Part shown: piece after piece, positions 1 to 8,589 of the stretch | Layout: every line of letters starts with the position of its first letter | Position numbering within the stretch: position 1 is the stretch's first letter | Origin: RGIG1995 sp045652425 | Lineage (GTDB): Bacteria; Bacillota; Clostridia; Oscillospirales; CAG-272 | NCBI GenBank assembly: GCA_045652425.1 | Contig: JAZRUG010000026.1 | Location: forward strand, 1-64,000 | Length of the DNA stretch: 64,000 nucleotides | Direction of reading: 5' to 3' | The notes under the pieces: model-generated | What the model saw: only the letters and a program-made list of their open reading frames with translations | Told to the model about the DNA's origin: nothing | Databases searched by the model: none | Program-made: the position numbers and the translations under genes

Positions 1-1218
1 ATAAACAATAAATATGACGCAGAAGATATTATTCAAGACGTATGCCTCACTGCCACTATAAAGTTCGATTCCTTGAAAAATCCGTCAGCCTTTAAGTCGT
101 GGCTTATTGGTATCGCGAGCCATAAATGCAACGACTATTACAGAAGAAGCGCTAAGGATATGAATATATCTTTGGAATCCTTGTCTGAATCGGCACTGAG
201 CACGGGCAGATTTGGAATTACCGAACAAAGTGTTGTACGCGATACGTTGGATTCTCTCGGTGACAAAGAAAAACAGATTCTGTATTTGTATTTCTTTAAT
301 AATCTGTCGCAAGAGGATATTTCAATGAAACTTGGCGTTCCGGTAGGCACGGTCAAAAGCCGCTTGCATTATGCGAAAGAAAAATTCAAGCAAACCTATT
401 CCCCAATCACCGCTAAAAAAGGAGAAGATACCATGCTTAAAATTCCGAAAATTTTACCGGAATATAAAATTGAAAAATCCAATCTTTCCCCATTTCCCGT
501 TGTAAATGAGGAATTGCAGGGGTGGCCTATAATCCCTCGACTCAATGAAAAATCAACATGGGGGCTTTATGATATGCCCTCGCGAAAAAGAACAGAGTAC
601 ACCGAAATGAAGGTAATCGGAAAAGCGCAAATACACGGAATTGACGGCGTTGAAATATCTGCAATTCAATATGGCGCAGAAGATTATTACCGCACCGGTT
701 CTATAGATAAGCAGGAACGCCGATTTGTAGCACAGCTTACCAATACCCATTCGCGATATCTTGCCGAAAGCCACGAAGAAAACGGCATACGAAAACTATA
801 CACCTTTCTTGACGGTGATGATTTTATGAACAATTGGGGATTCGGAGAAAACAATTGCGGAAAGGAAATTAATGTTGTAGCAAAAAATCAACTTAAACGT
901 GACGGAAATGTAATCGAAGGACACACCGCAAAAGAAACGGTCGATGTAGTAGGACGGTACAATATTACAATCAATGAAAAAACATATGATACAGTTTGTG
1001 TAATGGATATACAGTGTTTTAACGACGGAGTCGCTTCGGAAGAATATTTGGACCAAAACGGACGGATAGTACTTTGGCGCAGATTCAACAAAAATGATTG
1101 GGCTTATAAACGTTACGGTAAATTATGGACCGATATCCTTCCTGCCAACGAAAGACTTATTATTAACGGCGAAATATATGTTCATTGGTATGATTGTGTA
1201 ACCGATTATATATTCTAA
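1..1218 (+). CDS. ECF-type sigma-70 factor with long C-terminal extension (5' partial)
   Basis: The reading frame is open from the first base of the window, so the gene starts to the left; the TTG at 73 is an internal codon. The visible N-terminal part matches sigma region 2 (AEDIIQDV, then FKSWLIGIASHKCNDYYRR). About 55 residues later comes a region 4 helix-turn-helix (LGDKEKQILYLYFFNNLSQ, GVPVGTVKSRLHYAKEKF). About 260 residues follow that belong to no sigma region and that I do not recognise. They are Trp/Tyr-rich and probably beta-rich, without a membrane segment. Known of the family: ECF factors direct RNA polymerase to stress or envelope promoters, and some carry C-terminal ligand-sensing domains that replace a separate anti-sigma factor. 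Inferred here: the extension is a built-in regulatory domain. No anti-sigma gene follows. Confidence 0.88.
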   Translation: MNNKYDAEDIIQDVCLTATIKFDSLKNPSAFKSWLIGIASHKCNDYYRRSAKDMNISLESLSESALSTGRFGITEQSVVRDTLDSLGDKEKQILYLYFFNNLSQEDISMKLGVPVGTVKSRLHYAKEKFKQTYSPITAKKGEDTMLKIPKILPEYKIEKSNLSPFPVVNEELQGWPIIPRLNEKSTWGLYDMPSRKRTEYTEMKVIGKAQIHGIDGVEISAIQYGAEDYYRTGSIDKQERRFVAQLTNTHSRYLAESHEENGIRKLYTFLDGDDFMNNWGFGENNCGKEINVVAKNQLKRDGNVIEGHTAKETVDVVGRYNITINEKTYDTVCVMDIQCFNDGVASEEYLDQNGRIVLWRRFNKNDWAYKRYGKLWTDILPANERLIINGEIYVHWYDCVTDYIF

Positions 1219-1264
1219 AAAAACGGGGCTATCCATTTTTTTGTGAAATAATTATAAACCATCA

Positions 1265-1293
1265 TTTACAAACAACAAAAACTATGATAGAAT
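1265..1293 (+). promoter_or_regulatory. Predicted sigma-A promoter of the MBL-fold gene
   Basis: TTTACA at 1265-1270 and TAGAAT at 1288-1293 are separated by 17 bp, about 30 bp before the start codon of the next gene. Confidence 0.5.
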
Positions 1294-1325
1294 AAAACCA
1301 CAATAAAAAAAGGGTGAGCAAAACA

Positions 1326-2108
1326 ATGCAAATAACAAGCCTTATCGAAAACACGACAGAAAACGAAGAACTTACAGCAGAGCACGGACTGTCGCTTTAT
1401 ATAGAAACCTGTCGCCACAAAATTCTTTTTGATATGGGACAGTCGGAAGTATTTGCAGAAAACGCAAAAAAACTCGGTATTGATTTAACCGAGGTTGACA
1501 TAGCAATTCTGTCGCACGGTCATTACGACCACGGCGGCGGAATTAAGCGTTTTCTTGATATAAACAAAAAAGCCCCCATATATATAAATAAATACGCATT
1601 TGAAGAACACTTCAACGCAGATAAAAAATATATAGGCCTTGATACTTCCCTCTCCGAAAGCGATAGAATTATTTTTACAGACGATATCTTTAAAATAGAC
1701 ACCGGATTAACACTATATACCTGCAATAAAAACAACAGACCGTATGACGTAGGCGATTTTGGTATGTCGGTTAAATCAGACGATAACTTTTTGCCCGAGG
1801 ATTTCAGACACGAACAATATTTGCTTATAGAAGAAAACGGCAAGAACGTTTTAATAAGCGGTTGTTCGCACAAAGGTATAATGAATATTGCAGATTGGTT
1901 TAAACCCGACGTACTTATAGGCGGATTTCATTTTTCGAAGTTCCCGCTCGACGAAAAATTAGCCGAATACGCAAAGACTCTCGCCGCCTTTGATACGACC
2001 TACTATACCTGTCATTGCACCGGAATTGAACAGTATAATTTTATGAAAAACTATATCCCTAATCTACACTATCTATCAACAGGAAAAAGCATTACCTACT
2101 TTCTTTAA
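1326..2108 (+). CDS. MBL-fold metallo-hydrolase (COG1237-like)
   Basis: A 260-residue metallo-beta-lactamase-fold enzyme. The metal-binding signature SHGHYDHGGG is at residues 63-72, a further ligand region is GCSHKG, and FHFSKF and CHCTG provide late ligands. This pattern fits the group annotated as 7,8-dihydropterin-6-methyl-4-(beta-D-ribofuranosyl)-aminobenzene-5'-phosphate synthase-like (COG1237); the true substrate is unknown. ATG at 1326 is preferred over the in-frame GTG at 1314 because AGGGTGA (1311-1317) sits eight bases before the ATG. The last four sense codons and the TAA stop lie inside a dispersed repeat (starting about 2094) that recurs at 57.2 kb, so the natural 3' end may have been replaced, although the length is normal for the family. 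Confidence 0.85.
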   Translation: MQITSLIENTTENEELTAEHGLSLYIETCRHKILFDMGQSEVFAENAKKLGIDLTEVDIAILSHGHYDHGGGIKRFLDINKKAPIYINKYAFEEHFNADKKYIGLDTSLSESDRIIFTDDIFKIDTGLTLYTCNKNNRPYDVGDFGMSVKSDDNFLPEDFRHEQYLLIEENGKNVLISGCSHKGIMNIADWFKPDVLIGGFHFSKFPLDEKLAEYAKTLAAFDTTYYTCHCTGIEQYNFMKNYIPNLHYLSTGKSITYFL

Positions 2109-2396
2109 GGAAGAAAGTAGGCAAAGAACCTTTTGATAATGGGTTTGTGCTACCAATATTAATACATTCGTAGGGGGCCACGTCCTCGACGCCCCATTTT
2201 CTGAAAAAAGTGAGCAAAGAACCTCGAATATCGGGTTTGTGCGAACTTAATTATACGGTCATCCTGAGCGAAGGCAGTGCTAACTGCCGAAGTCGAAGGA
2301 TCCCATTATCTGTGCACAATAATTATGGGATTTCTCGATTCCGCATCCTTCGGTCGCTACACTCGAAATGACCACTTAATATCATTTGCAAAAACA
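2094..2396. repeat. Intergenic repeat cluster (types A, B and C)
   Basis: The gap 2109-2488 holds no gene. From about 2094 a 37-bp unit (type A, CTACTTTCTTTAAGG then AAGAAAGTAGGCAAAGAACC) is present that recurs almost exactly at about 57244. At 2170-2198 is a type B unit (GTAGGGGGCCACGTCCTCG). At about 2256-2310 and 2328-2372 are two arms of a type C inverted repeat (GGTCATCCTGAGCGAAGG versus CGCTACACTCGAAATGACC) able to fold into a long imperfect hairpin. Related units occur near 34.1 kb. Confidence 0.75.
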
Positions 2397-2405
2397 CCCA
2401 AAATA

Positions 2406-2440
2406 GCCGATACTGAAACTAATCAGTATCGGCTTTTTTT
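2406..2440 (+). terminator. Rho-independent terminator between convergent MBL gene and metH
   Basis: An 11-bp perfect stem (GCCGATACTGA at 2406-2416, TCAGTATCGGC at 2423-2433) is followed by seven T. A second hairpin, GGGAACTTTTTT/CAAAAAGTTCCC at 2459-2482, lies just past the metH stop and may end the minus-strand transcript. Confidence 0.75.
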
Positions 2441-2488
2441 CAAAGTTTTTGAGGGCATGGGAACTTTTTTCAAAAAGTTCCCATACAT

Positions 2489-4885
2489 TTATTTTACTAT
2501 ATCCTCTGCATATCTTACCGCTTCCATAGCGTCTTTTGCATATTTGTCAGCGCCCATTTTATCGGCATATTCTTGAGTTAACACAGCACCCCCAACGACC
2601 ACCTTGCACCAAGGAGCATCTTTCTTTAGAAGCTTTATGGTTTCTTCCATAGCGGGAACTGTCGTCGTCATCAATGCGGAAAGTCCCGCCAAGGGAGCAT
2701 GTAATTCAACTACCTTTTCAACAACTGTTTCGGGCGGAACGTCTTTACCCAAATCAACAACGTCAAAGCCGTAGTTTTCAAGTAACATTTTTACGATATT
2801 TTTACCTATATCGTGTATATCGCCGTGTACCGTTGCGATAACAAATATACCTTTGTTTGCCGCCTTTTCTCCGTTTGCCATATATGCTTTTATAACTTCA
2901 AAGGCACTCTTTGCCGCTTCGGCGCTCATAAGAAGCTGTGGCAGATATACGGTCTTGTTTTCAAATCCGACACCCACTTTGTTAAGCGCGGGTATTATTT
3001 CATTATTAACAACATCAAGCGGGGCTACCGATTCAAGCAAGGCTTTTGTAAGCTCTGCCGCTTTATCTTTCAAGCCCTTCGCTATTGCTTTTTGAAGCTC
3101 GGAGCTGTATTCTTCGGGCGTTTTTTGCGTTTGTACAACAGGAGTGCTTACCGCAGTTGCAAAAGTTTCCGAGTTAGCGATATAGTCAGCGCAATTTTCA
3201 TCAAGCCCCTTTAACGCTTTAAAAGCATAATAGGTCTTCATCATATCGGCAGAATATGGGTTCATAATAGCCGCCGACAGTCCGTTTTCAAGACAAAGAG
3301 CAAAGAAAACACCGTTTATAGCATCTCTGTATGGCAAACCAAAAGATACGTTTGAAACACCAAGGGAAGTATGACAACCGAGATTATTTTTTATGTAGTT
3401 CAGTGACTTCAAGGTAGCGAACGCCGCCTTGTTGTCAGCACTTACCGTCATTGCAAGAGTATCAAAAATTATATCTTTTTTAGAAATACCGTATTCTTCT
3501 GCGGTTTTCAGTATTTTTTCTGCAATAGCAATTCTGCCCTCGGCAGTTTCGGGAATACCGCTTTCATCAAGTGTCAAAGCCACGACAAGTCCACCGTATT
3601 TTTTAACCAAGGGGAATACGGCTTCCATACTCTCTTTTTTACCGTTAACGGAATTTATCATAGCCTTACCGTTATAACGGCGGAGTGCGCTTTCCATTGC
3701 CGTAACATTTGCAGTATCTATCTGCAATGGTAAATCTGTTACCGTTTGAAGTTCGCAAACTGCACTTTTCAGCATTTCAACTTCATCAATATCGGGAAGT
3801 CCTACATTCACATCAAGTATGTGAACTCCTTTTTCCTGCTGATTTACACCCTCAGTGAGAATGTAATCCATATCTTTTTCAATCAACGCTTGTTTAAAAC
3901 GTTTCTTTCCCGTAGGATTAATTCTTTCGCCGATAAGAATAGGCGTATTTCCAAACTCAACGCTGTGTATATACGAAGAAACGACCGTTTTATTTTTATC
4001 CGAAAGTGGTGCGGGTTTTAAATCGGTTGTTTTATCATTAAGCAATTTTATGTATTCGGGCGTAGTACCGCAGCAACCGCCGATAACCCTTACGCCCATT
4101 TTAACAAGGTCGCAAACTTCGTCCGCAAACTCTTCGGGAGTTATATCAAAAACAGTCTTTCCGTCTACTATTCTTGGAAGTCCCGCATTGGGTTTCAAGA
4201 TAACCGGAACAGAAGCATTATTTATAAGCTCAACAGCAACGTTTCGGAGTTGTTTTGGACCGAGTGAGCAGTTGGCGCCCAAAGCATCAGCGCCCATACC
4301 TTCAAGCATAGCCACCATAGCCGACGGAGTCGCCCCCGTCATAAGTTTACCGTCTTCGCCGTATGCATTTGAAACTATAACGGGAAGATCAGAGTTTTCT
4401 TTCGCCGCCAAAAGAGCCGCTTTAGTTTCATAACTGTCATTCATCGTTTCTATAATAATAAGGTCAGCGCCGTATTTTACACCAAGCTTTACGGTTTTAG
4501 CAAAAACACTAACGGCATCTTCAAAATCAAGGTCGCCGAGAGGCTTGAGAAGCTTTCCCGAAGGACCGATGTCAAGAGCGACGAATTTTTGCTTATCTGA
4601 CACGCTTGTTTCTGCCGCTTTTCTTGCATTAGCTATAGCATTTCTTACAATATCGTCAAGTTCATTTTCATCAAATTTAAGAATATTCGCGCCGAAAGTA
4701 TTAGTACAGACAACGTTACTTCCCGAATCATAATAGCTTTTATGTATATCAACAATAACTTCGGGGTGAGTAATATTCCATCTTTCCGGATATTCACCCG
4801 CTTTAAGTCCGCGCGACTGAAGGAGAGTCCCCATTCCGCCGTCAAGACAAACGATATTATTCTTTAAAAACTCAAAAAAATTCAT
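2489..4885 (-). CDS. metH: B12-dependent methionine synthase, short form without activation domain
   Basis: A 798-residue protein with domains in MetH order. An N-terminal homocysteine S-methyltransferase domain has zinc ligands in GANCSLG and GGCCGTTPE. A pterin-binding barrel begins at GERINPTGKKRFK. The helical cobalamin cap is followed by a C-terminal B12-binding Rossmann domain with VHGDIHDIGKN (axial His about residue 691). Complete MetH is about 1,200 residues; the SAM-dependent reactivation domain is missing. That domain is encoded by the gene immediately upstream, whose stop codon overlaps this ATG by 4 bp (ATGA), implying translational coupling. Role: methyl transfer from 5-methyl-tetrahydrofolate to homocysteine through methylcobalamin, in the cytoplasm. 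Known precedent: Thermotoga-type split methionine synthases. Confidence 0.95.
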   Translation of the reverse strand: MNFFEFLKNNIVCLDGGMGTLLQSRGLKAGEYPERWNITHPEVIVDIHKSYYDSGSNVVCTNTFGANILKFDENELDDIVRNAIANARKAAETSVSDKQKFVALDIGPSGKLLKPLGDLDFEDAVSVFAKTVKLGVKYGADLIIIETMNDSYETKAALLAAKENSDLPVIVSNAYGEDGKLMTGATPSAMVAMLEGMGADALGANCSLGPKQLRNVAVELINNASVPVILKPNAGLPRIVDGKTVFDITPEEFADEVCDLVKMGVRVIGGCCGTTPEYIKLLNDKTTDLKPAPLSDKNKTVVSSYIHSVEFGNTPILIGERINPTGKKRFKQALIEKDMDYILTEGVNQQEKGVHILDVNVGLPDIDEVEMLKSAVCELQTVTDLPLQIDTANVTAMESALRRYNGKAMINSVNGKKESMEAVFPLVKKYGGLVVALTLDESGIPETAEGRIAIAEKILKTAEEYGISKKDIIFDTLAMTVSADNKAAFATLKSLNYIKNNLGCHTSLGVSNVSFGLPYRDAINGVFFALCLENGLSAAIMNPYSADMMKTYYAFKALKGLDENCADYIANSETFATAVSTPVVQTQKTPEEYSSELQKAIAKGLKDKAAELTKALLESVAPLDVVNNEIIPALNKVGVGFENKTVYLPQLLMSAEAAKSAFEVIKAYMANGEKAANKGIFVIATVHGDIHDIGKNIVKMLLENYGFDVVDLGKDVPPETVVEKVVELHAPLAGLSALMTTTVPAMEETIKLLKKDAPWCKVVVGGAVLTQEYADKMGADKYAKDAMEAVRYAEDIVK

Positions 4886-5544
4886 ATTTTACCTCTGAAA
4901 GCGCAGTCGAGCTTTTCGCACAGACTGCATTTATTTAAAGCAACTTTGTTTGGAGAATCAGTAACACCAACAAAAAACGTAACAGATTTTGACGGCGACA
5001 TAAGCATACTGTCATTTAATGAAAGCCCAATATTCTTTGGACAGTCGAGTATTCTGAAGACCTCTTTTTGAACCGTTAAAGAAAGGTCGGAATAGCCGGG
5101 GCTGAAACGAGGTTTCAGGAATACTCCGTTTTCTTTTTCAAAGTCAGCACAGAAAGCGTCGCACAAGGCTTCTATTCTTTCAGCACCTATAGCCTGAAAC
5201 ATAAGAGCCTTCGATGGCGATATTCGGCTATATTTACTTATAAGCCTGTCTATATCGACACCTACCGTCGCGCCACACAGTACTACTTTTTTGCAATTTT
5301 TTAAATTTAAAGAAAGCCCGTTAGATTTTACGTTAAACAAACCGAAATCACAAACGCCGCCACTTATATTCAAATCAAGTTCCGTATAGCACACCTTATA
5401 TGTAAAACTGTTTTCCGCCTCTTTTATACAGTTATTTACAAGAACCTCAATATTACTATCGAGAGTTTTGCAACCCGCATAACGTAAAACTTCTTTTTTA
5501 CAAATAGGTGGAGCCTCAAAGGCTTTAATTAAAACTACACTCAT
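4882..5544 (-). CDS. Free-standing methionine synthase reactivation-domain protein
   Basis: A 220-residue protein matching the MetH activation domain family. RFSPGYSDLSLTVQKEVF corresponds to the SAM-binding RxxPGY region, and SVTFFVGVTDSP to the domain core. The C terminus CSLCEKLDCAFRG carries three cysteines, typical of stand-alone versions. Its role would be reductive SAM-dependent remethylation of oxidised cob(II)alamin on the partner MetH. It is sandwiched between metF and metH with 4-bp ATGA overlaps at both ends, so the three proteins are made together. That the two chains assemble is inference from the missing domain in MetH. Confidence 0.88.
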   Translation of the reverse strand: MSVVLIKAFEAPPICKKEVLRYAGCKTLDSNIEVLVNNCIKEAENSFTYKVCYTELDLNISGGVCDFGLFNVKSNGLSLNLKNCKKVVLCGATVGVDIDRLISKYSRISPSKALMFQAIGAERIEALCDAFCADFEKENGVFLKPRFSPGYSDLSLTVQKEVFRILDCPKNIGLSLNDSMLMSPSKSVTFFVGVTDSPNKVALNKCSLCEKLDCAFRGKI

Positions 5545-6419
5545 TTACCCAAAATATCCGACAGATTGCTCTGTATTTTTTCTGCGACATCGGGTTTATT
5601 CATTGAATACACGTGAATGTGCGTAATACCGTTTGCATAAAGGTCGATTATTTGGTCGGTTGCGTAAGCAATTCCCGCCTGCTTCATAGCTAATGGATCA
5701 TGACCAAACTTGTCCACAAGGCTCTTAAAACGCTGGGGCATAAAAGAACCTGAAAGTTTAATTGACCTTTCAACCTGTTTTGCATTGGTAATAGGCATAA
5801 TCCCAGGAACAACGGGAACTGTTATACCTGCTTCACGAATCTTGTATAGGAAATTGTAAAGCAAATTATTATCAAAAAACATTTGCGTTGTCAAAAAATC
5901 GCACCCTGCGTCAACCTTTTCTTTAAGGTATTTTATATCTGTTTTCTGGTCTTCGCTTTCAGGGTGGATTTCGGGATAACACGCACCGCCGATACAAAAA
6001 TCTTTATCAACAGACTTTAGTTCGCGCACAAGGTCGATAGCGTGTTTGTAATCCCAATTGCTTCTGTCGGCATTTTCAAGTTCTGCGGGAATATCGCCTC
6101 TAAGGGCCATAATATTCGTTATTCCCGCATTCTTTATGTCGGCGATTCTCTGCTTAACCGTTTCCTTTGTAGAAGACACGCAGGTAAGGTGGGCCAATGT
6201 CGGCACGTTGTACATTCTCTTTATATTCTTTGCAATATCAAGAGTGTACTTGCTCGTTCCGCCGCCTGCGCCATAGGTAACACTCATAAACGAGGGATTA
6301 AGCTTTGCAATTTCTTCTGTTGCGACCTTTACGTTTTCAAAACTCGTTTCGGTTTTAGGCGGAAACACCTCGTACGAAATAGAAAGAGTATCTTGATTAA
6401 GCAAATCAATAATTTTCAT
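5541..6419 (-). CDS. metF: Methylenetetrahydrofolate reductase
   Basis: A 292-residue flavoenzyme barrel of normal MetF length. The N-terminal SYEVFPPKTE motif supplies the catalytic Glu, VTYGAGGGT is the next conserved segment, and HLTCVSSTKE, ALRGDIP and TTQMFFDN are FAD/substrate-loop signatures. It reduces 5,10-methylene-THF to 5-methyl-THF, the methyl donor used by the MetH encoded two genes downstream. SD AAGGTGAT lies upstream of the ATG at 6419. First gene of a three-gene operon with its own promoter inside the ytvI 3' end. Confidence 0.96.
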   Translation of the reverse strand: MKIIDLLNQDTLSISYEVFPPKTETSFENVKVATEEIAKLNPSFMSVTYGAGGGTSKYTLDIAKNIKRMYNVPTLAHLTCVSSTKETVKQRIADIKNAGITNIMALRGDIPAELENADRSNWDYKHAIDLVRELKSVDKDFCIGGACYPEIHPESEDQKTDIKYLKEKVDAGCDFLTTQMFFDNNLLYNFLYKIREAGITVPVVPGIMPITNAKQVERSIKLSGSFMPQRFKSLVDKFGHDPLAMKQAGIAYATDQIIDLYANGITHIHVYSMNKPDVAEKIQSNLSDILGK

Positions 6420-6455
6420 ATATAATCACCTTTTTTAAAAACAGTTAATAAGGTA

Positions 6456-6485
6456 ATTATACACCCATATATAAATATGTGTCAA
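6456..6485 (-). promoter_or_regulatory. Promoter of the metF-metH operon
   Basis: Consensus sigma-A promoter on the minus strand: TTGACA at 6485-6480 and TATAAT at 6461-6456, 18-bp spacer. The -35 overlaps the stop codon of ytvI. Only about 35 bp separate it from metF, leaving no room for an SAM riboswitch or T-box leader. Confidence 0.8.
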
Positions 6486-7564
6486 GTTTTTTTGGAACAT
6501 ATATCCTTATCACCTTCAAGAAAAAGCGTTTTGAAAACGATAACCAAAACGGGAAAAGAAATAAGACCAATAAAACCGCACAGTTCAAGACCTATATACA
6601 TTGAAAAAAGAGTCATTAACGGGTGAAGCCCTATACTCTTGCCGATGATTTTCGGACCGAGTATTTCGCGCACAACGCTAACCACCGCAAATATGATAAA
6701 TAGCCCAAAACCTTCATAATATCCCCCCGACACAATTTCCACAAGTCCCCAAGGAACAAGTACCGTACCCACTCCAATAATCGGCAAAATGTCCACCACG
6801 GCTATAATCAAAGCTAACGTAAATGCATATTCGGTTTTTAGTATCAAAAAACCTGCGTAAAGCTGCAAAAACGTTATACCGATGGTTAAAAGATAACCCT
6901 TTAAAACACGCAAAGCCGCTTGTTTCAGCTTAACGCGGATATGTGAGATACTGCGTTTGGTCTTATCTGAAAATTTTGAAAAGATATAAGAATTTATTTC
7001 TTCATAGTCAGCACAGAAATAATATGACGCCATAATAAGAACAAGCGAAACGAAAAGAAGATTTGGCAATATTGTTATGACTTTCGTAAGCATCTCGGGA
7101 ACGTTTGCCGAAGCATCGGTAATAATATTTTTCGCAACACCGCCGAAACTTTTTAACATCTCTTCTTCACTGCCGAACGTTTTTAAAAAAGGTATTTTGT
7201 CAAGTATTTTATTTACAAATTTTAAAGTATCACTTATCCAAAGTTCAAAATTTTTGTTTACGTATTGCACAATTCCTTGAAATTCAAACAAAAGCTTATC
7301 AATAACAAAAAACAAAAAAGCGCCTATAATCAAAAGTAATAGTATGACGAGAAAAATACTCAAAACCTTTTTGGATATTCCCGTTCTTTTATGCAAGATT
7401 TCTGCAAGAGGGCGAATACACAAAGCAACACACCAAGCCACGATAAAAGGCAAAAGAAGTTTGAGCAGATATTTAAAAAATACATATATCAGAACCGCGC
7501 CGATAAAAACATAAAAAGACAGAACAAGTATTTTTTTATATTTTTCTTTAGGTAAAAAATCCAT
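6482..7564 (-). CDS. ytvI: YtvI-type sporulation integral membrane protein (AI-2E transporter superfamily)
   Basis: A 360-residue polytopic membrane protein. Two N-terminal transmembrane helices (about 12-45) precede a third, then an extracytoplasmic helical stretch of about 80-130 residues and a cluster of C-terminal helices. The conserved PIIGVGTVLVPWG and GPKIIGKSIGLHPL segments are typical of the AI-2E/PerM superfamily. In spore formers the YtvI branch is associated with sporulation; the molecular role is unknown. The GGGGG of its SD (7574-7578) lies within the 3' arm of the hairpin that ends the upstream apbE transcript, so translation may depend on that structure opening. Confidence 0.85.
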   Translation of the reverse strand: MDFLPKEKYKKILVLSFYVFIGAVLIYVFFKYLLKLLLPFIVAWCVALCIRPLAEILHKRTGISKKVLSIFLVILLLLIIGAFLFFVIDKLLFEFQGIVQYVNKNFELWISDTLKFVNKILDKIPFLKTFGSEEEMLKSFGGVAKNIITDASANVPEMLTKVITILPNLLFVSLVLIMASYYFCADYEEINSYIFSKFSDKTKRSISHIRVKLKQAALRVLKGYLLTIGITFLQLYAGFLILKTEYAFTLALIIAVVDILPIIGVGTVLVPWGLVEIVSGGYYEGFGLFIIFAVVSVVREILGPKIIGKSIGLHPLMTLFSMYIGLELCGFIGLISFPVLVIVFKTLFLEGDKDICSKKT

Positions 7565-7570
7565 AGAAAA

Positions 7571-7609
7571 AATCCCCCTTTTTTATATTATATAAAAATA
7601 CGGGGGATT
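7571..7609 (-). terminator. apbE terminator overlapping the ytvI ribosome-binding site
   Basis: On the minus strand AATCCCCC (7609-7602) pairs with GGGGGATT (7578-7571), followed by further T. The loop contains TATAAT (7592-7587). The 3' arm is also the SD of ytvI, whose ATG lies nine bases further on. Confidence 0.65.
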
Positions 7610-7629
7610 CCATTCGATTAATATATATT

Positions 7630-8589
7630 TTACTCGGCTTCGGTGAATATTTTTTTCATTGATTCGTTCATAAATACACCTTTATCGCTTACAATAAGAT
7701 ATTTTACTGAAAGACTGTCAGCATATTTTTCGGCTACTTCCTCTTCGCCCATTACAAAAAATGCGGTTGACAATGCATCGCACAAAGCACCGTTTTCGGC
7801 AACGATGACAACGCTGTGAATACCGTTGTCAACGGGAAGACCGCTTTTCATATCAATAATATGGTTGTATTTTTTGCCGTCTATTTCATAATGCCGTTCA
7901 TAGTCTCCCGAAACAGAGAGGAATTCGTCTTCCAAGGATATATAACCCAATATTTTATCCGTATCGACGGGATTTTTTACCGCTATACGCCACGAGTTAC
8001 CGTCGGGATTTTTCCCAAAAACTCCGATACTGCTTGAAAACGAAACCATGCCTGAACTAACACCGTTATTTTTCAATAATTCAATAGCCTTATCACAAGC
8101 ATAACCTTTTGCTATACCGCCGAATTCCAATTTGGTATCCTTATTGTTTTTCTCAAGAAAACTGCCGTTAAACTTTGGTTCAAGTTCTATTGAATCAACA
8201 GCGTTTTTTATTGCTTCTGAAGATGGATATACCATAGCCTCACTCCAAAGGGAAGTAACCGCCCCAGAAAATACAGAAAATGCCCCCTCCGTCTGTTTGG
8301 TAATATACTGTGATATTTCAATAAGTTCAATTATATCAGAAGAAAGGTCAGCTCCGTTTTGAGAAGCGTTATATTCAGCAGTTCCACCCTCGGTGTTGTG
8401 CCTTGAAAAATCTTTGTCTAAATCTTCAAGAAGCTCACGGCATTGTTTAATTACACCTTTGTCGGTTGTATCAACCATAATATTTGCAAACGTATCCATA
8501 CAAAAAAATGCTTCCTCTTTGTATGCTCTGCCGCAAGACACAAGAAATACACACATAAGTATGCATATAAGAAAGGTAAATCTTTTCAT
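7630..8589 (-). CDS. apbE: ApbE-family FAD:protein FMN transferase, lipoprotein
   Basis: A 319-residue lipoprotein: hydrophobic signal followed by the lipobox LVSC with Cys19 as lipidation site. The ApbE core is visible: MDTFANIMV near the N terminus, ELEPKFNGS, LEFGGIAKGYACDKA (FAD-binding/Mg region) and a HIIDMKSGLP motif before the C-terminal VVIVAENGALCDALSTAFFVMG. ApbE attaches FMN to Thr of extracytoplasmic flavoproteins using FAD. It is the third gene of an operon after NusG-II and Gx-type genes, 4-bp overlap with the latter. No obvious flavinylation target lies in the window, so its substrate is elsewhere in the genome. Confidence 0.93.
   Translation of the reverse strand: MKRFTFLICILMCVFLVSCGRAYKEEAFFCMDTFANIMVDTTDKGVIKQCRELLEDLDKDFSRHNTEGGTAEYNASQNGADLSSDIIELIEISQYITKQTEGAFSVFSGAVTSLWSEAMVYPSSEAIKNAVDSIELEPKFNGSFLEKNNKDTKLEFGGIAKGYACDKAIELLKNNGVSSGMVSFSSSIGVFGKNPDGNSWRIAVKNPVDTDKILGYISLEDEFLSVSGDYERHYEIDGKKYNHIIDMKSGLPVDNGIHSVVIVAENGALCDALSTAFFVMGEEEVAEKYADSLSVKYLIVSDKGVFMNESMKKIFTEAE

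Noticed and set aside
2277..2576. Plus-strand open frame over the metH 3' end
   Set aside because: It lies in a type C repeat, a terminator and antisense to conserved MetH codons, with no SD.
6420..6481. SAM riboswitch or T-box in front of metF
   Set aside because: The gap is only 62 bp and is filled by a promoter and SD; neither structure fits.
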